A stretch of 64,000 bases of DNA from Thermoanaerobaculum sp. GTDB taxonomy: Bacteria; Acidobacteriota; Thermoanaerobaculia; Multivoradales; UBA5704. Below, piece after piece: positions 42,860 to 52,430 of the stretch (positions within the stretch are counted from its first letter, which is position 1; each line of letters begins with the position of its first letter). A model generated the notes under the pieces. That model saw only the letters and a program-made list of their open reading frames with translations, did no database searches and had not been told where the DNA came from. The position numbers and the translations under genes are program-made. Where the stretch lies: contig JAJKHS010000132.1 in NCBI GenBank assembly GCA_021154885.1, positions 1-64,000 of the forward strand, given 5' to 3'.

Positions 42860-45247
42860 CTACGTCAACGTCGTCATCGCCACCGGACGCTTCGTCCGCC
42901 GGAGCAGCGCCGCCCCGGCGGCGAGGGCGGCCAGGCTGAGGGCGGCGCCGGCGGGCACCCAGGGGTCGCGGTACTGGAGGTCGAGCCGGTGCTCGCCCGG
43001 TGGCAGCTCGACGCCGAGCTGACAGGCGGCCGTGGGGTGGATGGGGACGGGCGAGCCGTCCACCCGGGCCCGCCAGCCGGCGTCGAACGTCGTGGCGGCG
43101 ACCAGGAACGCCCCGTCGTCGGCGCGGTAGTGGAGCCGCGTCCGCCCGCCGTCGTCCTCCACCTCCAGCGACACCGGCCGGCGGGAGTAGGCGACGGTCC
43201 GCGCCGGCCCCACGCAATGCTCGCCGCGGGCCACCTGCCAGCCGCCGGCCCGGGCGGCGGCGAGGGCCGCCGCATGGCTGGGGTGGAAGGTCACCCGCGG
43301 CACGAAACGAAAGCGGGGGAGGACATAGGAGTTCGCCACCTTGACCAGGGCCGCGGCCCCGGCGTCGGGCGCGGCCGGCGGCTGGTCCGCGGCCGTCCGG
43401 CGCAGGAGGAGCGTGCCGACGTTCCAGACGCCGAGATAGCGGTACGCCATCTGCGGCCGGGCCCGCTCGCCGTCGAGGATCCCGGCCGCCTTGCGGGCCC
43501 AGCCGGTGAGCGTCAGGTCGTAGTCGGTCTGGAAGGCGTAGGGGATGTGCCAGAGCAGGCCGGAGTAGGGCTCCAGCCGCGACAGGTAGATGCCGGTGAA
43601 GGCCGTCCGGGAGCCCTCCCCGAGCGGCAGCCGCTCCCCGGCCCCGGAGGGCGCCGGCTGCACCCAGACGCGGTCCCGGGCCGGCAGCAGCGCGGCCGCG
43701 AGGGACGGCGGCAGGCGATAGACCGCGGCCGGGACGGTGCGCGGCAGGCCGTGCCCGTAATGCCAGAGGTCGCCGGCCAGCAGGGCGATGGCGAGGGGCG
43801 AGAGGAGGCGCCTGGAGGGCCGCGACCAGCGGCAGAGGGCGAGCAGGGCGGCGACCGCCGCCGCCGTGGCCACCGCCGCCCACCCCTCGTGCCGCAGGTA
43901 CGCCGCGGCGGCCAGCCGGCGCTCCGGGCTGAGGTCGGGGGCGCCGTGGGCCGCCACGAAGCCGGCGGCGGCCCGGGGCTCGAAGCACAGCACGAGCGTG
44001 AGGGTCAGGGCGGTGGCCAGCACGACCAGGGCGACGGCCAGGGGGAAGTCGGCGGCCTCCGGCCGGCCCGCCTCGCGGTCGGCGAGCAGCCGCTGCCAGC
44101 CCAGGACGCCGGCCACCCCAAGGGAAAGGACGGCCAGGAGGGCGAAACGCTCGGGAAAACGGAGGAGACCCAGCAACGGGATCGTCCGGCGGAGCCCCTC
44201 GTACGCCGGGTCGTGGCGGCCCAGGGCGAGGAGGAGGCCGGCGGCGAAGGTGAGCGCCCAGGCGACCCGCCGGGGAATGCCGCCCCGCAGCAGGGCCGAC
44301 ACCCCCAGCACGGCCAGCAGCAGCCCCGGGTAGAGCGACTCGAGATAGGGGTAGTCGAGGTCGTCGATCCCCCAGCCGAAGAAGAGGCCGTCAGAGCCGC
44401 GCGCGGGATCGCCGAAGAAGCGCGGGAAGACCATCTCGGCCAGGCGCTCCGGGGGCAGCGACCAGACCGTGACGTAGCGGGCCGGGAGGTCCCGCCGCGG
44501 CGAGTCGGCGAGCCGACCGAGGGTGGGAACGAGCTGCACGGCGGCCAGCGCCAGCGCCGCCGCGAAGGGCACCAGCGCCCGCAGCACCCGCGCCGGGTCC
44601 ACCGGGCGGCGGCAGCCCGCCGAGGCGGCGAGCGCCAGCAGGGCCAGGCCGCTCATCATCGCCGTCGACGGCTCGCCGTTGAGGAGAGCGAGCCCCAGGG
44701 CTCCCCCCGCCAGCAGCGCCGGCCGGCGCCACGGCTCTCCGCGCGGCGCCCGCAGCGCCTCGTCCCCCCAGGCCAGCACCCACGGCAGCCAGGAGATCCC
44801 CCACTCCAGGGTGTAGGCGCTGAGCAGCGAGAGGTAGGCGCCGCAGCCGGCGAAGCCCACGCCCGCCAGCGCCGCGGCGTCCGAGCCGCCCCCGAGCCGC
44901 CGCACCAGACGCCACGCTCCCGCGAAGGCCAGAGCGCCGTGCAGCACCGCCAGCAGGCCCAGCGCAAACGAGGGCGGCACCACCAGCACCAGCCAGCTCG
45001 GGGGATAGAAAGATCCATAGCTGGGGTTTGAGAGGATGGGCTGGCCGCCATGCAGCCAGGGGTTCCAGGCCGGGAGACCGAAGGCCGCGAGATCGCGGAA
45101 GGCGGTGCGCAGGGGGAGATGGAACAGGGCGATGTCACGGTTGGCGAGCGCTCGCGCCGGCGAGAGCAGCGGCGCGAAGAGGCAGGCGAGCCAGGTCGCC
45201 GCGAGCAGACCGGCTGCAGCCGTCGCAGCCAGGCGGCGGCCCATCAT
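42860..45247 (-). CDS. YfhO-type GT-C membrane glycosyltransferase, paralog 4
   Basis: 795 aa with about 12 membrane helices, then an extracytoplasmic C-terminal domain and a final helix. It shares with its three neighbours the blocks LANRDIALFHLPLR (acidic residue after the first helix), LSNPSYGSFYPPSWL, LLNGEPSTAMMSGL, FPRFFGDPARG, YLESLYPGLLLAVLG and ATTFDAGWRARVDG. YfhO in Bacillus adds sugars to wall polymers from lipid-linked donors. The ATGATG start overlaps the upstream stop by 4 nt. It is last in the tandem and leads into pilD. Confidence 0.85.
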   Translation of the reverse strand: MMGRRLAATAAAGLLAATWLACLFAPLLSPARALANRDIALFHLPLRTAFRDLAAFGLPAWNPWLHGGQPILSNPSYGSFYPPSWLVLVVPPSFALGLLAVLHGALAFAGAWRLVRRLGGGSDAAALAGVGFAGCGAYLSLLSAYTLEWGISWLPWVLAWGDEALRAPRGEPWRRPALLAGGALGLALLNGEPSTAMMSGLALLALAASAGCRRPVDPARVLRALVPFAAALALAAVQLVPTLGRLADSPRRDLPARYVTVWSLPPERLAEMVFPRFFGDPARGSDGLFFGWGIDDLDYPYLESLYPGLLLAVLGVSALLRGGIPRRVAWALTFAAGLLLALGRHDPAYEGLRRTIPLLGLLRFPERFALLAVLSLGVAGVLGWQRLLADREAGRPEAADFPLAVALVVLATALTLTLVLCFEPRAAAGFVAAHGAPDLSPERRLAAAAYLRHEGWAAVATAAAVAALLALCRWSRPSRRLLSPLAIALLAGDLWHYGHGLPRTVPAAVYRLPPSLAAALLPARDRVWVQPAPSGAGERLPLGEGSRTAFTGIYLSRLEPYSGLLWHIPYAFQTDYDLTLTGWARKAAGILDGERARPQMAYRYLGVWNVGTLLLRRTAADQPPAAPDAGAAALVKVANSYVLPRFRFVPRVTFHPSHAAALAAARAGGWQVARGEHCVGPARTVAYSRRPVSLEVEDDGGRTRLHYRADDGAFLVAATTFDAGWRARVDGSPVPIHPTAACQLGVELPPGEHRLDLQYRDPWVPAGAALSLAALAAGAALLRRTKRPVAMTTLT

Positions 45248-47580
45248 GGCGCCGCCCCTGCCACCCCGGGTCGCCGGAAGATCAGCGCTCCCACCAGGAG
45301 AGCGGCCAGGCTGACCGCGGCGCCGACGGGGACGAAGGAGTCCCAGTACTCGAGGACCAGCCGGTGCTCGCCGGCGGGGAGCTCCACCCCGAGCTGGCAG
45401 GCGGCAGTGGGCTCGACCGGGACCGGCGCGCCGTCCACCCGGGCGCGCCACCCCTCATCGAAGGTCGTGGCGGCCACGAAGAAGGCCCCCTCCGCCGTCC
45501 GGTAATGGAGCCGGACCCGTCCCCCTTCATCCGCCGACTCCAGCAGGCGCGGCGGCCGGGTGTAGATCAGGGTCCGGGGCGGCAGGCCCGGCCGGACGCC
45601 CTGCTCCTCGCGGCCGACCGCCCACTCCCCGGCCCGGGCGGCGGCGACCGCCGCAGCGTGGGTGGGATGGAAGGTCACCCGGGGCACGAACCGGAAGCGG
45701 GGGAGCACGTGGACGTTCTCCAGCCGGCGCAGCCCGAGGAGCGCGGGCTCCGCACCTGCCGGCGGCTGGTCCGGGCTTCGCCTGGCCGTCAGGACGGTGC
45801 GCACGTTCCACGCCCCGAGATAGCGGAAGCTGCGGGACGGCTCGGTCCACTCCTGCCGCAGGATCTCGTCCGACGCCTGCGCCCAGCCGGTGAGCATGAG
45901 GTCGAAGTCGAGGTCGAAGGCGTACGGGATGCGCCAGAGCAGGCCGCCGTAGGGCGCCAGCCGGGCGATGACGGTGCGGGTCATCTCGGGCTGCGTCGAC
46001 CGGCCGCCCGGCGCCGGGTCGAGCCCCTCCTGGGGGGGGGCGAAGACGCGGTCCCGAGCCGGCAGGAGCGAAGCGGCCAGGGGGGGTGGGACCTGGTAGA
46101 CGGCGGCCGGCACCGTCCTGACCTGGCCGTGGCCGTAGTGCCAGAGGTCGGTAGCCAGCAGCAGCACGGCCAGCAGCGAGAGCAGTCGCCGTCCCGGCCG
46201 GCGCCACCGGCAGAGGCCGAGGAGGACGGCGACGGCCGCGGCGGTGGCCACGGCGGCCCAGCTCTCGCCCCGCAGGTACGCCAGGGCCGCGGCCGGGCGC
46301 GCGGGGTCCGGAGCCCAGAGGAGGCGCGCCGCCAGGAGCGCGGCGCCGGCGAGCACCGCCAGCGACAGGGCCAGGGGGAGGTTCGCGGCCTGCGGCCGGC
46401 CGGCCTGGCGCTCGTCGAGCAACCATTGCCAGCCGAGGACCCCGGCCAGGACGAGCGCCAGGACCGCCAGGATCACGAACTTCTCCGGATAGCGCTGGAT
46501 GGCCAGCAGCGGGACGGCCCGCCGCACCGCCGCGTACAGCGGGTTGTGGCGGCCGAGGGCCAGGAAACAGCCGGCGGCGAAGGCCAGGACCCAGGCCGCC
46601 CGCCGGGGGATGCGGCCACGGATCAGGGCCGACGCTCCCAGCACCGCCAGCAGCAGGCCCGGGTAGAGCGACTCCACGTAGGGGTAGCCGGGGTCGTTGA
46701 GCGCCGCGCCGAAGAAGAGCCCCTCGCCGCCGCGGGTGGGGTCGCCGTAGAACCGCGGGAAGACGACCTCCGCCAGGCGCTGGGGCGCCAGCGACCAGAG
46801 CGTGGCGTGCCGGGCGGACAGCGCCGTGCGGGGCGACTCCGCCAGCCGGCCCAGGGTGGGCAGGAGCTGCACGGCCGCGAGCGCCACCCCGAAGGCGAAG
46901 GGCACCAGCACCCGCAGGGCAATGACCGCGGAGCGCGGACGCCGCCCCGCCGCCGAAGCGGCCAGGGCCAGCAGCGCCAGGCCGCTCATGACCACTGTCG
47001 AGGGCTCGCCGTTGAGCAGTTGCAGGCTCAAGGTCCCCCCGGCGAGCAGGGCCGGACGCCGCCACCGCTCCTCCCGCAGGGCCTCGTCCCCCCAGGCGAG
47101 GAGCCACGGCAGCCAGGCGAGGCTCAGGAGCAAGGTGTAGGCGTTGAGCAGCGAGAGGTACGCGCCGCAGCCGGAGTAGCCGACTCCCGCCAGGGCCGCC
47201 GCGCCACGCCCGCAGCCCAGCCGGCGCGCCAGCCGCCAGGCGCCGGCGAAGGCCAGGGCCGCGTGCAGCACCGCCAGCAGGCTCAAGGCATACCAGGGGG
47301 GCACGGCGAGAGCCAGCCAGCTCGGGGGGTAGAACGCGGCATAGCTGGGATTCGACAGGATCGGCTGGCCGCCGTGCAGCCAGGGGTTCCACCGCGGCAG
47401 GCCGAAAGCGGCGAGCTCCCGGAAAGCGGAGCGCAGGGGGAGGTGGAAGAGCCCGATGTCGCGGTTGGCCAGCGCCCGCGACGGCGAGAGCGCGGGAGCG
47501 AACAGTCCAAGGACCCATCCCGCCCCCAGCAGCGCCGGCGGGATCGCCCGTGCGCAGCGGTCCTCGACCCAGGGCTTCAC
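45244..47580 (-). CDS. YfhO-type GT-C membrane glycosyltransferase, paralog 3
   Basis: 778 aa from GTG at 47580 (GTGA overlap with the upstream stop); an ATG at 47616 would add 12 residues and overlap more. It has the shared blocks LANRDIGLFHLPLR, LSNPSYAAFYPPSWL, LLNGEPSTVVMSGL, FPRFYGDPTRG, YVESLYPGLLLAVLG and ATTFDEGWRARVDG. Divergence from its neighbours is greatest in the variable part (about residues 500-640), the region likely to define acceptor or donor specificity. Confidence 0.85.
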   Translation of the reverse strand: MKPWVEDRCARAIPPALLGAGWVLGLFAPALSPSRALANRDIGLFHLPLRSAFRELAAFGLPRWNPWLHGGQPILSNPSYAAFYPPSWLALAVPPWYALSLLAVLHAALAFAGAWRLARRLGCGRGAAALAGVGYSGCGAYLSLLNAYTLLLSLAWLPWLLAWGDEALREERWRRPALLAGGTLSLQLLNGEPSTVVMSGLALLALAASAAGRRPRSAVIALRVLVPFAFGVALAAVQLLPTLGRLAESPRTALSARHATLWSLAPQRLAEVVFPRFYGDPTRGGEGLFFGAALNDPGYPYVESLYPGLLLAVLGASALIRGRIPRRAAWVLAFAAGCFLALGRHNPLYAAVRRAVPLLAIQRYPEKFVILAVLALVLAGVLGWQWLLDERQAGRPQAANLPLALSLAVLAGAALLAARLLWAPDPARPAAALAYLRGESWAAVATAAAVAVLLGLCRWRRPGRRLLSLLAVLLLATDLWHYGHGQVRTVPAAVYQVPPPLAASLLPARDRVFAPPQEGLDPAPGGRSTQPEMTRTVIARLAPYGGLLWRIPYAFDLDFDLMLTGWAQASDEILRQEWTEPSRSFRYLGAWNVRTVLTARRSPDQPPAGAEPALLGLRRLENVHVLPRFRFVPRVTFHPTHAAAVAAARAGEWAVGREEQGVRPGLPPRTLIYTRPPRLLESADEGGRVRLHYRTAEGAFFVAATTFDEGWRARVDGAPVPVEPTAACQLGVELPAGEHRLVLEYWDSFVPVGAAVSLAALLVGALIFRRPGVAGAAP

Positions 47581-49976
47581 GTTCCCCCAGCCTTTCCGGA
47601 ACGGGCGCCCGGCCACCGCAAGAGGACCGCTCCCGCCAGCAGCGCCGCCAGGCTGGCCGCGGCCCCCAGGGGCACCCAGGGATCCCGGTAGCGCAGCTCG
47701 AGCCGGTGCTCGCCCGGCGGCAGCTCCACTCCGACCTGGCAGGCGGCGGTGGGGCGGACGGCGACGGACGAGCCGTCCAGCCGGGCCCGCCAGCCCTCGT
47801 CGAAGGTCATGGCGGCGACGAAGAACGCCCCCTGCTCCGCCCGGAAGTCGACCTCGATCCGGCCGCCCTCGTCCGCGACGGCCAGCAGGCGCGGCGGCCG
47901 GCCGTAGGCCACCGTCTGCGCCGGGAGGCCCGGCCGCACGCTCTGCTCCTCGCGGGCCACGGCCCAGGCCGCGGCGCGGGCGGCGGCGAGGGCGGCGGCG
48001 TAGCTGGGATGGAAGGTCACCCGCGGCACGAAGCGGAAACGGGGGAGCACGAAGGGGTTCTGAACCCTGCGGAGCCCCTTCGCCTCAGGCCCCGGTGCCG
48101 CCGGCGGCTGGTCCGGGCTGGTCCTCGGCAGCAGGAGGGGGCCGACGTTCCAGGCGCCGAGGTAGCGATAGAACGCCTGGGGACGCCCCCCCTCGCTGCG
48201 CAGGACGTCCTCCGCCTGCCGCGCCCAGCGGGTGAGCAGGAGCTCGAAGTCGGCGTTGAACACATAGGGAATCTGCCAGAGCAGGCCGGCGTAGGGCGAC
48301 AGGCGGGCGACGTAGGTGCGGGAGACGCGCGTCCGCGGGTCGCCGGCGCGCGGCAGCACCACCAGCCGCGAGGCGGCCGCGGCCTCCTGCACGAAGATCC
48401 GGTCGCGCGGCGGCAGGAGCGAAGCCGCCAGAGGAGGGGGCGTCCGGTAGACCGCGGCCGGGACCGTCCGCAACAGCCCGTGCCCATAGTGCCAGAGGTC
48501 CGCGCCCAGCAGCAGCACGGCCAGCAGGGAGAGCAGCGGCCGGGACGGCCGGCGCCAGCGGCAGAGGGCGAGCAGGAGGGCCACCGCGCCGGCGGTGGCG
48601 ACCGCGGCCCAGCTCTCGGCCCGCAGAGACTCGAGGCCCGCCGTCTGCCCCGCCGCATCCAGGCCGGGCAGCCCCTGGGCAAGGATGAACCCGCGGGCCG
48701 CGCCGGGCGCCCCCTGCAGGACTGCCACCAGGGTCGCCGCGGTGCCCAGCACCACCAGGGCGAGGGCCAGGGGCAGGTCCGCAGCTTGCGGGCGGCCGGC
48801 CTGCCGCTCGTCGAGCAGCCGCTGCCAGCCGAGGACACCCGCGAAGACCAGGGCCAGGACCGCCAGCGCGGCGAACTTCTCGGGATAGCGCAGCACCGCC
48901 AGCACCGGCACGATCCGGCGAAGCCCTGAGTAGAGCGGATTGTGACGGCCGAGGGCGAGGAAGCAGCCGGCGGCGAAGGCGAGCCCCCAGGTCAGCCGCC
49001 GTGGAATCCCGCCGCGGACGAGGGCCGCGGCGCCGAGGACGGCCAGCAGCAGGCCGGGATAGAGCGACTCCAGATAGGGATATCCGAGGTCGTTGAGCTG
49101 CGAGCCGAAGAAGCGCCCCTCGAGCTCCCGCGCCGGATCGCCGAAGAAACGGGGGAGGACGACCTCCACCAGCCGCTCCGGGGGCATCGACCAGAGGGTA
49201 GCCTGGGCGGCGGGGAGGCGGGAGCGCGGCGAATCCGCGAGGCGGGCGAGAGTGGGCACGAGTTGCACCGCGGCCAGCGCCACCGCGAAGGCGAACGGCA
49301 CCAGGACCCGCAAGGCCGTGGCCGGGCGCCATGGATGCCGCGCCACCGCCGAGGCGGTCAGGGCCAGCAGCGCCAGGCCGCTGATCACCACCATCGCGGG
49401 CTCGCCATTGAGGAGCTGGAGTCCCAGGGCGCCGCCGGCCAGCAGGGCCGGGCGCCACCACCGCTCACCCTGCGGTGCCCGCAGGGCCGCGTCCGCCCAG
49501 GCGAGGGGCCAGGGGAACCAGGCCAGGCTCCACAGCAGGTTGAGGGCGCTCAGCAGGCTCAGCAGGACCCCGCAGCCGGAGAAGCCCACCGCCGCCAGCG
49601 CCGAAGCACCCCGGCCGCAGCCCAGCCGCCGCGCCAGGAACCAGGCACCGGCGAAGCCGAGGCCCACGTGCAGCACCGTCATCAGGGTGAGGGCGTAGTG
49701 GGGGGGCACGGCGAACACCAGCCAGCTCGGCGGGTAGAACGCGCCGTAGCTGGGGTTGGACAGGATCGGCTGGCCGCCGTTCAGCCAGGGGTTCCACACC
49801 GGGGGGCCGAAAGCCGCCAGGTCCCGGAAGGTGAGCCGCAGGGGGAGGTGAAAGAGCCCGACGTCCCGATTGCCCAGCGCCTGGTCCGGCGGCAGCAACG
49901 GCGCGAAGAGGGCGAGCAGCCAGCCGGTCCCCAGCACCACCGGTGAGGCGAGCCGCCGCCAGGCCGGAAATCTCAT
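47577..49976 (-). CDS. YfhO-type GT-C membrane glycosyltransferase, paralog 2
   Basis: 799 aa. The ATG at 49976 overlaps the previous stop by 4 nt (ATGA). Shared motifs: LGNRDVGLFHLPLR, LSNPSYGAFYPPSWL, LLNGEPAMVVISGL, LPRFFGDPARE, YLESLYPGLLLAVLG and AMTFDEGWRARLDG. The C-terminal extracytoplasmic part ends in a beta-rich domain and one helix (LGAAASLAALLAGAVLL). Confidence 0.85.
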   Translation of the reverse strand: MRFPAWRRLASPVVLGTGWLLALFAPLLPPDQALGNRDVGLFHLPLRLTFRDLAAFGPPVWNPWLNGGQPILSNPSYGAFYPPSWLVFAVPPHYALTLMTVLHVGLGFAGAWFLARRLGCGRGASALAAVGFSGCGVLLSLLSALNLLWSLAWFPWPLAWADAALRAPQGERWWRPALLAGGALGLQLLNGEPAMVVISGLALLALTASAVARHPWRPATALRVLVPFAFAVALAAVQLVPTLARLADSPRSRLPAAQATLWSMPPERLVEVVLPRFFGDPARELEGRFFGSQLNDLGYPYLESLYPGLLLAVLGAAALVRGGIPRRLTWGLAFAAGCFLALGRHNPLYSGLRRIVPVLAVLRYPEKFAALAVLALVFAGVLGWQRLLDERQAGRPQAADLPLALALVVLGTAATLVAVLQGAPGAARGFILAQGLPGLDAAGQTAGLESLRAESWAAVATAGAVALLLALCRWRRPSRPLLSLLAVLLLGADLWHYGHGLLRTVPAAVYRTPPPLAASLLPPRDRIFVQEAAAASRLVVLPRAGDPRTRVSRTYVARLSPYAGLLWQIPYVFNADFELLLTRWARQAEDVLRSEGGRPQAFYRYLGAWNVGPLLLPRTSPDQPPAAPGPEAKGLRRVQNPFVLPRFRFVPRVTFHPSYAAALAAARAAAWAVAREEQSVRPGLPAQTVAYGRPPRLLAVADEGGRIEVDFRAEQGAFFVAAMTFDEGWRARLDGSSVAVRPTAACQVGVELPPGEHRLELRYRDPWVPLGAAASLAALLAGAVLLRWPGARSGKAGGT

Positions 49977-52375
49977 GACCGCGCTGGCCGCCGCGGCCAG
50001 CCGAGCGCCGCGACGGCGCCGGCCAGCGTGACGAGAGTGATGGCGGCCCCCGCGCTCACCAGGGGCTCCCGGTACTCGAGCCGCAGGCGGTGTTGGCCGG
50101 CCGGCAGGGCCACGCCGAGCTGGCAGGCGGCGGTGGGGTAGACCGGCAGGGGCGAGCCGCCGTCCAGCCGGGCCCGCCACCCCTCGTCGAAGGTCGTGGC
50201 GGCGACCAGGAAGGCCCCCTCCTCCGCGCGGTAGTCGATGCGGATTCGCCCCCCCTCGTCCAGCAGCGCCAGAACCTGCGGCGGCCGCGTGTAGACCAGG
50301 GTCCGCGCCGGCCCGCCCAGGCAGTGCTCGTCGCGCGCGACCTTCCAGGCCAGACCCCGGGCGGCGGCCAGGGCGGCGGCGTGGGTGGGATGGAAGCTCA
50401 CCCGCGGCACGAAGCGGAAGCGCGGCAGCACGAAGGGGTTCGGCACCCGCCGCAGCATCACGGCGCCCGGGTCCCGCCGGGTGGCCGGATCCCGCAGGGC
50501 CGCCTCCTGTTCCGGCAGCGACCGGCGGAGGAAGACGTCGCCCACGTTCCACACCCCGAGGAAGCGGTAGCCCCTCCCCGGCCCGGACCACTCGGCGCGG
50601 AAGACGTCGTCCGCCCGCTGGCCCCACCGGGTCAACATCAGCTCGAAGTCGACCTCGAAGACGGAAGGGACGTTCCACAACAGGGCCGAGTAGGGCTGGA
50701 GGCTGGCGACCGCCTGGCGCTGAGTCAGGGTCCGCAGGTCGCCCTGGGACGGCGTGAGGTCCAGAGAATCTTTCGGAGCATGCTGCACGAAGACCCGATG
50801 GGTGGCCGGCAGCAACGCGGCGGCGAGCGGCGGCGGGGTGCTGTAGAGCGCGGCCGGGACGGACCGCAACAGCCCGTGCTCGGCGCGCCAGAGATCGGCG
50901 GCCAGGAGGAGGAGGGCCAGGCCCTGGAGCAGGCGCGCCGGAGAACGGCTCCAGCGGCAGAGCGCCAGCAGCGCGGCCACGGCCGCCACCGTGGCCACCG
51001 CAGCCCAGCTCTCGCCGCGCAGGTAGCCCAGAGCGGCGGCGCGTCCCGCCTCACCCAGATTGGGGTCGGTGTTGGCGGCGATGAACCGCAGGCCGGCGCC
51101 CGGCGCCAGCCGGAGCAGGAGCGCCAGGGCCGCGGCGGTCGCCAGCACCGCCAGCGCCAGGACGAAAGGGAGGCCGGCGGCCTGTGGACGCCCGGCCCGG
51201 CGCTCGTCGAGGAGCCGCTGCCAGCCCAGGGCTCCCGCCAGGGCCAGGACGAGCACGGCGAGCACGGCGAACTTCTCCGGGTAGCGCAGCACCGCCAGCG
51301 GCGGGAATGCCCGGCGCAGCCACGCATAGCCTGGATTGTGGCGCCCCAGGGCGAGGAACCAGCCGCCGGCACAGGCGAGGGCCCACGCGCCGCGCCGCGG
51401 GATGCCGCCGCGCAGCAGGGCGGGGATCCCCAGGACGGTCAGCAGCAGGCCGGGATAGAGCGACTCGACGTAGGGATAGTGGCCGTCGTTGACCGTCCAG
51501 CCCAGGGAGAGCCCCTCCACACCCCGCGTCACGTCGCCGAAGAAACGGGGGAAGACGACCTCGATCAGCCGCGCCGGCGACAGCGACCAGTCGGCGGCCG
51601 CGGCGAGGCTGAGGCCGCGGCGCGACGACTCGGCGAGCCGGCCGAGGGTGGGCAGGAGCTGCACCGCGGCGAGCGCCGCCGCCACGAGGAGGGGTACCGC
51701 GACCCGGACCGCGGCCTGTCCCCCGCTGCCGCCGCGCCGGACGGCCGTGGCAGCGGCCAGCGCCAGCAGTCCCATGCCAATCATCATCGCCGTGGCCGGC
51801 TCGCCGTTGAGCAGCGCGAGCCCCAGGGCCCCCGCGGACAGCAGCCCCGGCCGCCACCACCGCTCCCCCTGAGAAGCCGTCAGCGCCTCGTCCCCCCAGG
51901 CCAGCGCCCAGGGGAGCCAGGCGATGCCCCAATAGAGAGTGAGGGCGCTCAGGCAGGAGACATAGACGCCGCACCCCGCAAACCCGAGCCCCGCGAGCAC
52001 CGCCGTGCCCCGCCCGCAGCCCAGGCGGCGCGCCAGGAACGCGGCGCCGGCGAACGCGATGGCCGCGTGCAGCACCGCCAGCAGGCTCAGGGCATAGGCG
52101 GGCGGCACCGCCAGGACGAGCCAGCTCGGAGGATAGAAGGCCGCGTAGCTCGGGTTCGACAGCACGGGAGCGCCGCCGTGCACCCAGGGGTTCCACGCCG
52201 GGAGCCCGAAGGCCGCCAGCTCACGGAAAGCTGTCCGCAGGGGGAGATGGAAAGTCGGGACGTCCCGGTTCGCCAGCGCCCGCCGCGGCGAGAGCACGGG
52301 CGCGAAGAAGCTCAGGAGCCAGGCCGACGCAAGGAGAGCTGGCAGGATCGTGACGGTCCGGCGGCGCATTCGCAA
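49973..52375 (-). CDS. YfhO-type GT-C membrane glycosyltransferase, paralog 1
   Basis: 800 aa from TTG at 52375, or 798 aa from ATG at 52369; neither has a clear Shine-Dalgarno. Motifs: LANRDVPTFHLPLR, LSNPSYAAFYPPSWL, LLNGEPATAMMIGM, FPRFFGDVTRG, YVESLYPGLLLTVLG and ATTFDEGWRARLDG. It is first of the four tandem paralogs and only 55 nt after pilin 1, so it is probably reached by read-through from the pilin's sigma-54 promoter. Confidence 0.83.
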   Translation of the reverse strand: MRMRRRTVTILPALLASAWLLSFFAPVLSPRRALANRDVPTFHLPLRTAFRELAAFGLPAWNPWVHGGAPVLSNPSYAAFYPPSWLVLAVPPAYALSLLAVLHAAIAFAGAAFLARRLGCGRGTAVLAGLGFAGCGVYVSCLSALTLYWGIAWLPWALAWGDEALTASQGERWWRPGLLSAGALGLALLNGEPATAMMIGMGLLALAAATAVRRGGSGGQAAVRVAVPLLVAAALAAVQLLPTLGRLAESSRRGLSLAAAADWSLSPARLIEVVFPRFFGDVTRGVEGLSLGWTVNDGHYPYVESLYPGLLLTVLGIPALLRGGIPRRGAWALACAGGWFLALGRHNPGYAWLRRAFPPLAVLRYPEKFAVLAVLVLALAGALGWQRLLDERRAGRPQAAGLPFVLALAVLATAAALALLLRLAPGAGLRFIAANTDPNLGEAGRAAALGYLRGESWAAVATVAAVAALLALCRWSRSPARLLQGLALLLLAADLWRAEHGLLRSVPAALYSTPPPLAAALLPATHRVFVQHAPKDSLDLTPSQGDLRTLTQRQAVASLQPYSALLWNVPSVFEVDFELMLTRWGQRADDVFRAEWSGPGRGYRFLGVWNVGDVFLRRSLPEQEAALRDPATRRDPGAVMLRRVPNPFVLPRFRFVPRVSFHPTHAAALAAARGLAWKVARDEHCLGGPARTLVYTRPPQVLALLDEGGRIRIDYRAEEGAFLVAATTFDEGWRARLDGGSPLPVYPTAACQLGVALPAGQHRLRLEYREPLVSAGAAITLVTLAGAVAALGWPRRPARS

Positions 52376-52398
52376 GGAGTCCTGCGCCGCATTCTACC

Positions 52399-52424
52399 CC
52401 GCCGGGGGCTGAACTCCGGCGGGC
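52399..52424 (-). terminator. Hairpin between pilin 1 and the YfhO cluster
   Basis: Minus strand CCCGCCGG...CCGGCGGG (8-bp stem, 10-nt loop), followed by GTAGAAT rather than a T-run. Probably a partial terminator or stabiliser that keeps pilin mRNA above the downstream genes. Confidence 0.45.
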
Positions 52425-52430
52425 AGCGAG

